From the NCBI GenBank assembly GCA_021442155.1, contig CM038214.1, positions 135,880,040 to 135,944,039 on the forward strand: a stretch of DNA of 64,000 nucleotides, given 5' to 3'. The translations under genes were made by a program, and so were the position numbers. Source of the DNA: Cymbidium sinense (Eukaryota; Streptophyta; Magnoliopsida; Asparagales; Orchidaceae). This document shows, piece after piece, positions 1 to 14,165 of this stretch. The notes below the pieces were generated by a model. That model made no database searches, was not told the origin of the DNA, and worked only from the letters and a program-made list of their open reading frames with translations. Numbering within the stretch: the stretch's first letter is position 1; each line of letters starts with the position of its first letter.

Positions 1-2475
1 GATCCATGGGCCAAATGCGGATCTAAGCCGCATGACATCTTTTTTCTTTGAATAACGGATCGCTCTTCGGCCAAAATTGATAAAACAGGGATTTTTTGGG
101 CTCAAAATCATCCGTTTGGGCAATTTCAGGCTCAATTTTCTAGTGACCTTTGTCAAAAAAAATTCCAAATGGCATTGGGATAGTGTAAAATGAAAAATGC
201 ATGGGAAATTTTTAGAATCGAGCATACATTTGCGCAAATAGAAGATCCTAAGGTTGGCTATGGTTTCATGAAATTACCTTTCCAGGGATGGTTTTCTGTG
301 GTGGTGATGATCTGAGCACTCTCTTGAGTGATGGAAGAAGCCTTGGAATGAGCCTAGACTTGTGCCTTCACTTCGGAATGATGTATTCTTCGATTTCCAT
401 ACCTTCCTTACTAGAATCCATCCAATTTTGATTTTTTTAGCTCAAGAGAAGTGGGGAAGTGATGTTCTTTACTTGGGGAAGATCTTAGGAGCTGAATGAA
501 CTCAGGATCTTTAAATGAGTCTTCTTTTCTTGTTTTGAAGGGGATGGCCAAAAATTTGAATACATGTGATGGGGAGGTGGTTGTGATGGATGATGGCTTG
601 ATTGAGGACCTTGGATTTAGCTCTCAAAGTCTTCATTTGCTGCCATAAGATTAGCTCCATTTAATGCAAGTGTTGGGGAGGAGTTGAATGCATGTGATGG
701 GAAGAATTAAATGAGGTTGGGTGGAATCCTATGTGGGAGAGGATCCATGAGGGATTTAATTATGTTGGGTTTATTTTGGACTGATCCCAAATGGGTTTGG
801 GTCGGGTTTGATCAGCCCCCAATGGGTCATGGCTTGATTTCAAGGGATTTGGTTTAATTTGGGTCATATGGGTCACATTGGGTCATATCAGGTTAGGTTG
901 ATCGATTGGTCAAATTGGGTTAAACCACAGCTTAAGTTAGGTTCAAATGATAATTTGAAGTATTTTGGTATATTCAATTTGATTTAATTTGGCTTAAGAT
1001 TGATTTTGGCTCATTTGGAATCAAATGGGTCAAATGGGTCAAGTTGACCAATTTGACCAAAATTGGTCAAATTGGCTTGGGTTATAGATTGATTCATGTT
1101 CAATTAGCTAATTGAAGATGAATGTAGCCTTTGGTTTGAATTAATTTGAATTTTGGCTAATTTGACCCTTTAGGTAAATTTGGGCTAAGTTGGGTCAAGT
1201 TGACCAATTGGTCAAATTAGGCTCAATTATGGCTTTGGTCAAGTTCAATAATCAATTTGGAATGAACTTGAGCCATTGGTTACAATCAATTTGGGTGAGA
1301 TTAGGATTTGACCCATATTGGCTTTTTAGGCCAATTTGGGTCAACTGGGTTAAATGGTCAATTGGATTTGGTTTAGCTTAATTGAGAGTTTGGTCATGTT
1401 CAATCATTGATTATGAGTGTGTTTGGATCAATGGTTTCAATCAATTTGATATATGATGAGTTTTAGCAAGTTTAAGTTTCATTTGGGCTTAAGGTTGACT
1501 TGGTCAAAGGACCAAATTAACTTGGTTTGACCCATTTGATTGTAATTGATCATCCTAGGGTGATCAACAATCATGGTGGAAGGTTTTGGTGGGCTTGGTT
1601 CAATCCAATTTGGGTTGGATTGGAAGTTGACTTAAATGGGTTCTTTAGGTCAAGGTCAAGTGGACCTAAGTTGGTCAATTGGTTTGGTTTTGGCTTGATT
1701 TAGATTTAATGGGACTTATATGTGAGCCTAGGGTTGAAATAGGTTTGTCTCAATTGAAAGTTTCAAGTCAAAAAGGCTAAGTTAGGCTTGACTTGGGTTG
1801 ACTTCAATTTGGTTTGATGATTATAAGTTTCATTTATATTTGGATAGATGATTGAAGGAATGATTGATTCAAATAAAATCCATTGATTTTGAGTTGATTT
1901 GGATGGAATTTGGCTAAGTCCAAAGAATTGGCTCAAAGGGCTTAAATTGGGTTTGGATTTTATTTTGGATATAGTTTTGGTCATTTGAATTTATATTTCA
2001 TTTATATTTGTGAAAATAAATGAAGGAATAATTGATTTATCAGAAAATTGATTGAGTTTGTATTAGTTTAAAGGTTAATTTGGCTAAGCACGTGGAAGTG
2101 GGTCCAACTGGCTTAAAAGGGGTTTTGGTTTAGTTTGATTTAGTTTTGATCATTTGGATATGGATTTCATTTATATTTGTGAATATAAATGACGGAATAA
2201 TTGATTTATAAAGAAATCAATTAAATTTGATTTGATTTAAAGGGGTTTTGGCTAAGCTTATAAAGTTGGTTCATATGGCTTAGGAAGGGTCTTAGGATTT
2301 GAATTTTATTTTGGGTTTCAATCATTTGGAGTCAAATTTGGAATTAGATTTGGAATTTGAATTTGAGTTTAAGATTTGGTTTGAGATTTGAATTTGGGTT
2401 TGATTTGAGAAGGTGCATATGGGTTGGGTTTAGGCTATAGGGTAGGTTATTTAATTAAGTCTTAAGGTATGGCCT
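1..2475 (-). repeat. Truncated LTR of the giant Tat-type retrotransposon (fragment A)
   Basis: This stretch carries the same GGTCAA/TTGACC-rich sequence as the LTRs at 17.8-19.8 kb and 38.9-41.0 kb, including the palindrome TTGACCAATTGGTCAA at 1200-1215 and the AT palindromes around 1990 and 2170. The first ~780 bases match the other copies poorly and may be a fast-evolving part of the LTR. The copy runs off the left edge of the window. Near 2475 it changes abruptly into a different part of the same LTR, without the usual terminus, so it has been truncated by recombination or deletion. I see no gene in it; the short ORF at 1190-1381 lies in low-complexity sequence. Confidence 0.7.
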
Positions 2476-5400
2476 AAACATCCACAAAAAATTTGAGATA
2501 AATTGGGTAATTAATTAAGGAGTGATTAAGCTAATTAAATTTTCAATTAAATCTTAATTAAGCTAAAATCACTATTCAAAATCAATTAATAATAAATTTC
2601 CTAGATTCTACTCTGAAATATCTTTAAAATGAGCCCTAGTTTGTATTTTTTTGGCCTTTTTTAGGATTAGTTATGCTTTTTAGAAGTTTCATGCTTAAAA
2701 ATAGATTAATTAAGATTAATTAAAGCCTTAATCAAACATGGCGGTAATGCACATTGATATGGCACTTTCCATCTTGATTGGTTATTTTAAGTTATCACAT
2801 CATTTTTGCGATTAACTCGTGGAAATCAATCAGATTGGATGGCCACAATTGATCCGTTTAAGGAATCATCTTCGAGATTAGATCATGACCATCCATTCTG
2901 ATCGGAATGGTCCGTGATCCATCATGTTTGCGAATGGCGAAAGACAGATGTCATCTGTCTTTCCCTATTCGATCTGTGCTCACCCTAGCTTGGATTGCCT
3001 CCAAATTGTCTCCACACCTTCGGGGAGGGGAGGCGCACACATCCAATGGCTAAGATCCAATGAAATTCAAATTTTCTTCACAAAAGACCAAACAATTTTT
3101 TCATACAAGGCTTAATTTTGCAAAATTATATCTAATCGATGGTGGGATAAGGTAATTCTAGTTGAGGTGAGGCACTTTTGAGGAGCTTGGGGTTTTATTT
3201 GGTGTGGAGCTCTCGGTCGACCAATCCATGTGCGTAAAGGCTTTGACTTTGATCAAACTCTGATCTCTTGTAGTCGAAGGCTGATAGTTGGTTAAAGGGA
3301 AGTATGAGGATGGTGTGGGTGCTATGAATTGAAGTTTGGTTGGAATGCCAATCGAGGAAGCTCCAAGAACGCTCTTAGGAAGTCTCTGGGATTTCAAAAT
3401 TGGCTTAGAGACTCACACAAAGCAATTGGTGAAGAATCCCGCTCAAATTGAGGGGGCATACCTCTCAATTGTACATCGTGAATGATCCCCAAAATTTTTT
3501 ATTTATCATTCATGAGGAGGGTGCCATTAGCTCCGTGGCTAGAGTGGAGGAAGTGGTGGCAGGAGTCTCAAGTCTTGATATGGGGAGATCGTGTGGGATT
3601 GATCTTTGCCTTTGCCCATGGGGTGTTCAGCCATAAGAGAAAGTGGCTTGGTTTGCTTCCCTTGGTCTATGGAAAGTGCTAGGTGGCTTAGATTGGACTA
3701 GGGGAGTTTAGGAATGCCTCATTAGAAAGTTTGATGGCTAACATGGGGAGGAAAAGTGGACTTTGCCATTTAAAGTAAGAATCCAATGTAAAGAGAGGGT
3801 GTCCATTGGTTAATCCCCTTGGGTAGGGTCCCACATGGACTTGGGCTAGTTTGGAGCTGACCTAGGGTCCATTTGGGTTGAGTTAGGTCAGCCACCAAGG
3901 TTTCAAAAGGTGGCTTTGGGTGATTTGGCTTCATATGGTCAAAATAGGCTCATTTGGGTTAGGTTGGGTTGGGTTGACCAATTGGCCAAATTGGGTCAAA
4001 CCAAGACTTAGGTTATGTTCATATGATGATTTGGGATGTTTTGGTTCTGTTGGTTTTGATTACTTTGCCTTAGGTTTGATTTTGGCTCATTTGGATTTTA
4101 ATAGGTCAAATGGGCTAAGTTGACCAATTTGACCAATTTGACCAAATTGGGTTGGGTTAGGTATTGAGTCAAGTTCAATTGGTTAATTAAAATTGATTGT
4201 AGGCTTTACTTTGGTTTAATTTAGGATTAATTTAGATTTTTGGCCAGTTCAAGTTGACCAATTGGTCAAATTGGGCTCAATCATGGCTTTGGTCAAGTTC
4301 AATAAGTGATTTGGAATGAACTTGAGCTATTGGTTGCAAGTCATGATTTGACCCATTTTGGCTTTTTAGGCCAATTTGGATCAACTTAGGTCAAATGGCT
4401 AATTGGACTTGGTTTGACTCAATTAAGGGTTTGGTCATGTTCAATTATTGATTATGAGTGGGTTTGAGTCAATGGCTTCAATCAATTTGGTATATGGTGG
4501 GTTTTGGCTAGTTTGGGTTTCATTTGGGTTAAGGGTTGACTTGGTCAAAGGACCAAGTTGACTTGGTTTGACCCAATTCAAGACAATTGATTAACTTAGG
4601 ATGATTGTTGATCTTGATATGGGCTTTGGATGAGCTTAGTTCAATCTAATTTATGTTAGATTATAACTTGGCTCAAAAAGGTCTTTTAGGTCACTTTGGA
4701 TCAAGTAGACCTAAATGGGTCAATTGGCTTGATCATGGCTCGATTCAAGTTTAATTGAACTCACATGTGGGCTTAGGATGGAAATATAAATACAATTGCA
4801 AGTGATTTGGAGTCAAGCGAATTTTAGTTCATATGATACTTTCAAGTCAAAGGGGTCAACATGGGTTTGAATTGGGTCGACTTGGATTTGGATTGATAAA
4901 TATAGTTTGTGTTTATATTTGGGACAATGATTGAAGGAGTGATTGAATCATGAAGAAATCCATGGGTTTTGAGTTGATTTGGATATCATTTAGTTAAGTT
5001 CAAGAAATTGGCTAAAAGGGCTAAAATTAGGAATTTGATTTGATTTGGGTTTTATTTGATTTGATTTGAATAGTTTGAATTTAGATTTCATTTATATTTA
5101 TGAATATAAATGAAGATATAAATGATTCATGAGAAAATCACTTAGGTTTGGAGCGATTTGGAATCAAAGTTGACCAAATTGAGGGATAAATGTAAAAAGG
5201 ACTTAAGTAGAGAATTGATTTGGTTTGATTTATTTTTTTTGTCATTAGAGGGTGAGCTTCATTTATATTTATGAATATAAATGAAGAAATGATTAGTTTT
5301 TAAAGAAATCAATTGAGTTTGGTTTGATTTGGGTTGAGATTTGGTTAACTTATGGAGGTAGGTCCATATGGCGTAAGAAAGGTCTTGATTTGGTTTGATT

Positions 5401-6013
5401 TGATTTGAATAGTTTGAATTTAGATTTCATTTATATTTATGAATATAAATGAAGTAATGATTGATTTATAAAGAAATCAATCAAATTTGATTTGGTTTGA
5501 AGGAGGTTTTGGCAAAGCATATGAAAGTGATTCATTTGGCTTAGGAAGGGATTTTGGAGTTTGAATTTAATTATGGGTTTCAATCATTTGGAGTTGGATT
5601 TGATTTGGGATTTTGGTTGGGATTTGATTTGAGATTGAATTTGATATTTAAGAAAATCAATTAAATTAAGGTTGATTTAAATTTGGTTAAGGCTAAGTCC
5701 ATAAGATAAAATTAAAAGGCATATGAAGGGATTTGAAATTTGAATTTAATCATGTGTTTCAATCATTTGATTTGGGATTGGATTTGAGGTATTGTTTGGA
5801 GGAAGGAAGCAAGGATTCGGTTTAAGGAGATAGGGTACGTAAGTCTTCCTAAATCCCTAAGGCATAATCTATTCATGGAACTTTCTCTTTCTCAAAAAGT
5901 TAAGTGTTCACTAATCACTAGAATTGTCTTAAGTAAGGAACTCTTAGTGTCTAGAAGAGTCCTAGATCTATGATGAGGAAGTTATGAGCTCGCTCCCAAA
6001 AGTGAGGTCAACA
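2476..6013 (-). repeat. Truncated LTR of the same family (fragment B) with its outer terminus
   Basis: From about 2560 the sequence matches positions near 11,950 and 16,805 (shared ...CACTATTCAAAATCAATT...). Near 3000-3100 it matches 17,170-17,310, and from ~3,840 on it matches the GGTCAA-rich half of the other LTRs. It ends at 6013 in GAGGTCAACA, the family terminus, so the minus-sense start TGTTGACCTC is intact. The other end is missing. Inside are three tandem ~170-bp units (about 5,087, 5,257 and 5,426), each with an AT-rich palindrome. No coding sequence is supported. Confidence 0.75.
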
Positions 6014-7554
6014 ACTCTCAAACAAGGTTGGAAAAATCGGATTGGATAAATAATCGGAAGAAAGAGAGCAATATTCGATGGTTCGGTCAGGATTGAATCG
6101 GATAACATAATAAATATTAAAATGATTAAATATTGATCAGATTAAATGATATAATAATATAAATATATGATAAATATCTAATAAAAATATATTTAATAAA
6201 TACATAAATAACATTTCTAGTAATTATAAATTTAGAGATTGATATAAAGCTTATTAAAATATACTTATATATGTGTTATAAATCTTGATGAGTATATTAA
6301 ATATTAATATAAATTAATAATAATATATATTATATAAGTTTATGAATATAAGTATAAATTATAATAAGAATGTAATTCATAAAAATTATAGTTTGTTTTA
6401 AATATATATAATTTAGAATATAAAAAAGTACTTTAAAATTTTATAAAATATATCTAACATAATAATATAATATATAAAATATTTATAAAATATTATTATA
6501 AATATTATTTTATATTAAAAAATATAAATTTCAAATATAAAATTATTTTTAAAAACTTCATAAAATATAGTTAACATAAAAACATTATAAATTAATTTAA
6601 TTATATTCATGTTAATATAATAAGATTTATTTTATAAAAATAATTAAATTTAAATAGTTAAAATTTTATTATTAAAATTTAATATAAACTTTATTAAAAA
6701 AAATTAATCATTTCATTAAATAATATGAAATTGTGATTAGAAATTTCTTAAACTAGATGATTTCTTAAAACCATTAATTTAATGGTCTAATGATTTTCTA
6801 ATTTACACTAATTTAGTGTGAAGCCAATTTTTTAAGGTGATATCTTATGAGCGGTTCACTTGAAATTAGATAAATTCTAGCTTTCATGCCACTCTCAATT
6901 ACCAAAGCTCTACTCAACCTAAGTCTTACTCTTTCCAAATAACACATTTAAATACAATGTGAGCAATAAGTAAACTAATTAAATATACTAAAATTTTTTA
7001 TGCACAAAATAAAAAATAAATAAATATTGCCAAAAAATATCATTTTATAAACAATAAAATGTACCTTAAATGATTTAAAAAAAACATTTCAACAAGTCAG
7101 TTATATTATAAACATACAAGCATAGTAGAAATTAAATGTTACAAATAAAATGACAATATGAAATAATAATTTATTTATTTATCTATTTTATTGTTTTTTT
7201 CAATACTTTTACCTCCACTTGTTCATATTTTCTCTTTTCATCATATCTTCATTTGTTCACATCTATTTAAACATATAAAATACATATATGAATAATTTTG
7301 TAAGTGCATGCCATTCTAACTCTACTTGAGCATACATAATATCTGATTATCACTTACTTCCAACCTTTTTCTCTTTTTGCACATATAATTTGAAGCTTAA
7401 GCATTGAATATTATCATTTTCAGCATATATAAATATCATTGAAACATGTTGTAGAAATATATAAATATGAGTAAATACAACTAACATTAAGAATTATAAA
7501 CTTCGTGTGCATATATCAACAATCATAATTTATAAAATTATTTATATATAATAT
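6014..7554. other. AT-rich gap between LTR copies, no gene seen
   Basis: After the LTR terminus the composition shifts sharply to very AT-rich sequence with many short TATAAA/ATATAT runs. No open reading frame, RNA gene or transposon terminus could be supported. It may be the older host or repeat DNA into which the neighbouring retroelements inserted. Confidence 0.5.
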
Positions 7555-10500
7555 CTTGGTGTTTATTTTTATGTTTGGGTGTGTTTATGAGGACACCACA
7601 GATGTAGATATACTTTAGGGTGATCGCATGACATTAAGAAATAGTGTATATCTCGAGAGATAGAACTATCCTTCACTAATCACTGTGACTCTAAGGTATG
7701 ATGGGTCTTGAATATGATTTTTCCTTATATAGTAAAAGTGGGGTTTATTTAAATGGTTTGTTAAGTTCTATGGAGTCAAGCCTCCATAGTTAATTACATC
7801 TTAAGAAAAAATGAATGCCTTAAGAATACTCTCGATTAAAGTAGGTGATTATTATCTCCAAAGAATTCAAAGATAGGACTATCAAATGATTAGTTTTATT
7901 TTTGAAAGTCAAGTGGAAGAGATTAAAAGGGAAGAGTTCTTATTACAGCTAAGGGAGATGTGTAGAGAGTGCTCATGATACTAAGAAGCCTAGCGAGCAC
8001 TTCAATCTATCTTATGGTTGGGCTTTATATATTTGAATTTGAGAAGATTTTTTTTATTTGAGTTAAATTTTTATTAGAAATCTAGGACTTACAATTCCAC
8101 AATACAAGATTGTGAAAATACCTAAGAGGTGAGGATTTATGCTTATAGCCCGCAAAGAAAAACAAAGACCTCAGATCCTAAATCTATGGAGTATTGGCAA
8201 GGGCCAAAGCACGACCTAAATCTAAGGAAAAAGTGGGTATATGCTTTACCTCCACAAAAGAGAGTAAATCACCCGACTGCTGGGATTAATATTGCCCAGA
8301 GTGTAGCCAACTAACTCCTCATATGCTTTAAATCCATATAGGCAAGTCATATATTTTGCAAGGTGGTTATGATGTTATTTAGTTAGAAAAGAAATTAATT
8401 CCTTAAATTCACTCCCTAAGAGACTAGATCATGAAGGGCATGAGTAATGACTTAAATTTAATGCAAATTTTGTCAAGTTTTATTTAATTTTTTAGACTTT
8501 TTTTTCTGACACGGGCTATAGGGTTTTGTATGCCTAAATGTATGAGAAATTGATTATTAGCTAAATTAGAAGAGAAGGAGGTGTCTTTCCATCAAAGGCT
8601 CTTCAGTTCATTTATTCTCTGCAAATGAAGGCCTCTCTTAGCAAGAGTGGAAGAATATGACATGCAATATATTGTACATTCAATCATCTAGCTAAGGGGT
8701 TGCTAAAAATTTTATTACTTGATTTAGTTCCTAGGCTTTTATGTGAGGTTATGAATTATTTTAAAATTTTAGTTATGAGTTGTTAATATGATAGAAAATT
8801 TATTTTTATCCTAGGAGCCTAATCGTATCCATGCCACACAGCAATCACCGATCATAAAGAAATTATAAAAAGGCATGCTAGCTCTAATGCATAAGCTAAA
8901 CAAAATATCAAACAATTTTATAAAGCTATCACAAAAGAATAAAATACTGGTGCGGTCGAGTACCACCGTACAACCCGAAAAGAAATGTCGGTAGTTGAGC
9001 TCTACTCTTATACATCCTAATACAATGAAAGAATAATTACAATTATAGAATGATAAGTATTATGGGGGGTCTTCATTCTTCATCCTCCATTCTTCACTCA
9101 TCTTGGTTTACTTCATTTCTATCTTCCTTTTGGTTTGATTGGGATGTGGCTTGCTCCGAAGGCATCACATGATATATAAGACATGGTCTTACAACCAATG
9201 CTCATCCTTAATACCCATAACACTTATCCTAATCCTAATGCAGAAATTATACTAAAAGGAAGGAAAGTAAATCTAGCTACACTTACAAAATAAATGTTAG
9301 CTAAACACATCATACAATCTAAGCAGTTTCAAGAATAAATTGTTTGCACCACATGGGTAACCAAGTCCACGACTTAACAGGCTATGCTTAGGGGCTAAGC
9401 AACACCGACAAATGAATTTATATTTTTTTATTACATACCCTTAGGCATCCCCTTGCATAAAACATGATTAGATATTCTAATATTAATTATCATACACCAC
9501 ATAAATTCAAAATAAATAAAAGGTTGACTTCTCTTTAAGTGGTTTAGTTGATTTAGGGATTTTTACTTAGTATTTTTTTTCATATAGCCTACACTTAGCA
9601 ACTAAGTGTTATAAAGAGAAGAAAGAGAGGGAGAGTCTCTCCTTTATCCCTACCTTAAGTAATTTCTAAGGTAAGTTGATTAATGAATTTCCTTTAGTGA
9701 ATGGTTTATTATGTGTTTTACCCTGAGTTTAGATTCATTCTAAATAGCCCTATTCAATAAGAAAGGCATCTTAGGATTAATTAGGATGGATTACTATCAC
9801 ATAACACACACTCATCCATTTCTTTCCATCATGTATATCATGCATATGAATAATCTTAAGCATGTCTATATATGTAATGTAAATTTTAGAATACTTTAAT
9901 AATTAATCCAAAGAAATGTATTTTGAAATTTAAATATTTCATTTGTTAATTGAATTATGAATGCATATCTTTGTTACATAGAAATGAGAGATTTTTCATC
10001 CATTTGCTAAATACACATTCACATGTATAAAAGTTATAAGTGAGTACAACGCCATTATTTTCTACACTATGGGTGTAAGGTTCAAGACCTACTTAGGGCT
10101 ACTTAAAACCTCGCTGCCCCGGGATGTCCAGAATAATATATCACATTTCGTAGATACATGTAAATGTATGAATAACTATAAAGATAAGAAAATCCATGCA
10201 AAAGTTAGGTTTTATTTATTTGATTTTTTATTCTTTATTCATTGGCCACATCACACATGCATGTATGTAGAGTTTTAAGTGAGTCTGCACCATTATTGTC
10301 TACATAGAGTAAGGTGCAAGACCTACTTAGGCTACTTAAAGCCTCATGCAGGATGTCCCAATATACCACTTTTCTCAAATACATATGAATGTATAAAAAG
10401 AACCAATTAGATCAGAAATCATGCAAGAAATTATGTTTGATTTGGTTGTATGATTTATATGTGTAATATGAAAACCCTTCTTAAGTCTTAACAAAGAGAT

Positions 10501-12560
10501 GCATAGAAACAGATTTAGGCAAGTGTTGTGTTCTTTTCAAATGAACTATACACTTGCAAATCTTATGTGAATCCATGTTAAGAGAAAGAAAGAGAACTTC
10601 ATAGTACATATCTTGTATTATCATCATATGCAAGCTTATAAGTATTTGTAATTAATATTACTTCATTTGTAAAAATTGATTTATAGGTTTTGAAAATAGC
10701 TTTTTTTTTGTTTAATAGTGATAATAGCCACTCATATCCTTAATTTTAGCTAACACATACAATTTGACATAAAAGAAAATATTTTATTTAATTAATTTTC
10801 AAAAGAAATGAATGTGTGATTTCATATGGCAAATAATATTTAGCATGATTGTAAAGAAATAAAGGAATGTAAACATATGATTTCATTCACTCCAATTAAT
10901 TCCTAAGGACAATCATATTAAATAAGATTATTTAAAATGAATCAAAATTCTTTAAGGACATTTTTATCTTTGAATTTGATTTGATTTAAGAAATATAAGA
11001 AAGGTTTACTAATCCTAACCTATTTCCCTATGTGTGAATTAGTTTGACTTAATGAAGAATATTTAAGTTGATTTTATGTTTTAATTAGGCTAAGGTATGA
11101 ATTAAATGAATTAATTATCCCTTCCCTATATCACCTTAAGTTAATTAACTAATTAATAATAAGCCAATATGATATACAATCACATAAAAAGTAAATTTGC
11201 AATGCTCCTAAGAAATGAAAGGGGCTTAATGCAATTGGCTTCTGATTAATATATAATTAAGCTTAAGGGAAAGGGATCTCACTTAATTACTTTTATAAAT
11301 ATCTCACACATGTGAGCCAACCATGATTTCATTATCTCTCACCTTGGGTTATTGAACACCCAAGGAGCTACCTAAGATCAATTAAGCGGTGCTTAGGTGA
11401 GGATGAATTGATTTTTAATTTTAATTTCATTAAGCTTATAATGAATTGATTAAATGTTTTGGTTATATTATAATTTGAATGATGAAATTAACTTAGGGGA
11501 AAGGATCAAGGGCAAGGAATCAATCTTAATCCCTAAATCATTTAAACATTCAATTAAGTTTTGATTTCCTTATTTTGAAGATATAATCACTTAATTAATC
11601 AAATAATCATTTCATTAACTCATTAATTAATTTGATTTTTAAAGATAAAGAAGACTTAAGAAATGAATTAGGAAAAATATCCCCAATCACATTCCCTAAG
11701 TGATCTTACTATTTAACAGGGATAATTATGTTCAAATGATTAATCAAGTTATTGTTCATTCTTTTAAAATTGATTAGAGAGTTATTAGGGCTTAATCAAG
11801 TGATTTTTTTAATTAAGCTATCAATAAAATCCCAAAAAAATAGAGGAGGAAGAGGTCATCCCTCTAAACATTCTTAAAAAAATATTAATTGAGTACTTAA
11901 TTAAGGCATAATTAAGATAATTAGATTTTTGATAAAACCCTAATAAAGCCAAAGTCACTATTCAAAATCAATTAATTAAAATTTTCCTAAATTCTCCTCT
12001 GAAATATCTTCAAAATGAGCCTAAGTTTGTATTTTTTGGATCTTTTTACAATTAGTTATGATTTTAGGAAGTTTGGATTAAAATTAATTAATTAACCCTA
12101 ATTAATCCTTAATCCCGTGCCATGTATCGGCAACGCGCTTTCCACATGGTGCGAGGATAAAATATTTAAGTAGTCACATCGTGTCGACTGTGCGGGGAAC
12201 GCTTCTATGGGTCATCTCAGATCGGATGATTTAATCCGTGGGTTAAGGGAGAAATCAAAGGATCTATCGCTGGATTTGATCAGAGTTGTTCATCTCAATC
12301 ACGGAAGATGGACGGCTCATGATCTATTCTGTTCACGAGTGATAAAAGACGAGCACCGTCCATCTTTCTCCGTTCGATCTGAGCTCACCCAAGCTCATAT
12401 TGTGATCAAATGGATCCTACACCATCTAAAAGAGCATACAATCACATCCAACACCTGAAATCTCCTGACATGGAGATTTCTTTTACAAAATACCAATGTA
12501 TAGAGGTCTAAAGCTATAGTTTTGAGGAATTACCTAGCTAATTCATTATCAAGGTAGCTA
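7555..12560 (-). repeat. 3' LTR of the giant element, part 1 (inner part in + coordinates continues at 19807)
   Basis: The left edge, TTGGTGTTTATTTTT followed by GTTTGGGTGTGTTTATG, aligns with the 5' LTR edge at 35782 and the solo LTR edge at 12561. The body aligns with both through ~11,170; beyond that the 5' LTR copy is deleted. Shared blocks include the TATCTCGAGAGATAGAA motif near 7650, 12,690 and (partly) 35,890. It is cut at 12560 by a solo LTR and resumes at 19807. The first two bases of the terminus (expected TG) appear mutated. Small ORFs at 8129-8314 and 10069-10278 lie in repeat sequence and are not treated as genes. Confidence 0.75.
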
Positions 12561-14084
12561 TGTGGTGTTTTATTTCTCAAACTCTAGGAATTTGAAAAAT
12601 AAAATGTGTGTATTTTGTTGGGACACTATGTGGACCTATATGTACTTATTAGAGTGATTGAGTATGACATTGGAGAATGATGTATTATCTCGAGAGATAG
12701 AAGTCACCATTCTACAATGGACCTAATCACCTAATAAGGACTCCTAAGGACAGTGAGTCTTCAAATATGCCAGAGATATTTCCCCTACTTTACATGAAAA
12801 AGTAAAGTAGATTTTATTTGAAATCGGGTTCGTTAAGTTTCTTATGGAGGCAAGCCCCCATAGTTAATTACATCCTAAGGAATGAGATTCCTTAAGAATA
12901 CTCTCGATTAAGGTAAATGATCATTATCTCCAAAGATTTCAAAAATATGACTATCAATCAATTATTTATTTTTAGAAGATCAAGTGGGATTGATCAAGAG
13001 GAAAGAGTTCTTATCAAAACCAAAGGGAGATGAGTAGGGGATGCTCATGATACTAAAAACCTAGTAAGCATCCCAAACTATCCTATGGTTGGGTTTATAT
13101 TTTGAAATTTGAGAGAATTATTTATTTGAGTTGAATTTTTTTATTAGAAATCTAGGGCTTATAATTTCACAACACAAGATCATAGAAATGCCTAAGAGGT
13201 GAGGAATTATGCATGTAGCCCACAAAGGAAAATAGTGACCTCAGATCCTAAATCTAGGGAGCTTTGGGGAGGGTCAAAATGCGACCTAAATCTAAGGTGA
13301 AAAATGGGTACATGGTTTATCTCCACAGAGAGATAAACCACCCATGGACTTACAACCGCTGGGCCAACTAACTCCTATGATTTTAAATACATTTAGGCAA
13401 GTCTTATGCTTTGCAAGATAGCTAGGCTGTTGTTTATTTAGAAAGAATGTTAAGTTTTTAAACACACTCCCTAAGAGACTAGATCATGAATGGCATTAAT
13501 AATGACTTAATCTAATGCAAATTTTGTTATGTTTTATTTTGATTTTTGGACATTTTTATTTGACAGGGCTATGGGATTCATATGCATAATGCATGAGAAA
13601 TTATTTGTGTGACAAAATCAGAAAGAAGGAGGTGTGTTTCCACCATGGCTCTCAAAGGTCAAGCTATTTTCTCTAGCAAAGGTGGAAGCCCTCCATTAGC
13701 AAGAGCGGATAATATTATTTTTGTGCATGATGTGAAACATACAACATCTAGCTAAAGGGTTGCTAAATCTTTTATTGTCTTGATTTATGTCTTAGGCTTT
13801 ATGTGAGGTTATGAGTTAATTTAATTTTTGAGTTGATTAATCGGATAGAAAATTTATTTTTCCTAAGAGCCTAATCACATCCCATTCATCAATCAATAAG
13901 AAACTAAGAAAATCATGCCATCTAATGCAATCATAAACAATATCAATCAATTTATAAATTAGCTAAAAGAATAAGAGGCCAATGTGGTGGGCTCCACCGC
14001 AAAAAAGAAATGGGTAGTAGAGCTCCCTTATACAACCCAGATTACAAATGAATAATTACAATTTAGAAGGAATTTATGTTATGG

Positions 14085-14165
14085 GGGTCTTCATTCTTCA
14101 TTTCTTCATTTCTTCATTTCTTCCTTTCTTCATTTCTTTCTTTCTTTTCTTCTTTCTTTCTTTTA
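14085..14165. repeat. CTT/CTTT-rich microsatellite
   Basis: A run of CTTCATTT and CTTTC units inside the solo LTR. The equivalent sites in the other LTR copies (about 9,070 and 37,280) carry shorter versions, so the tract expanded locally. Confidence 0.8.
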
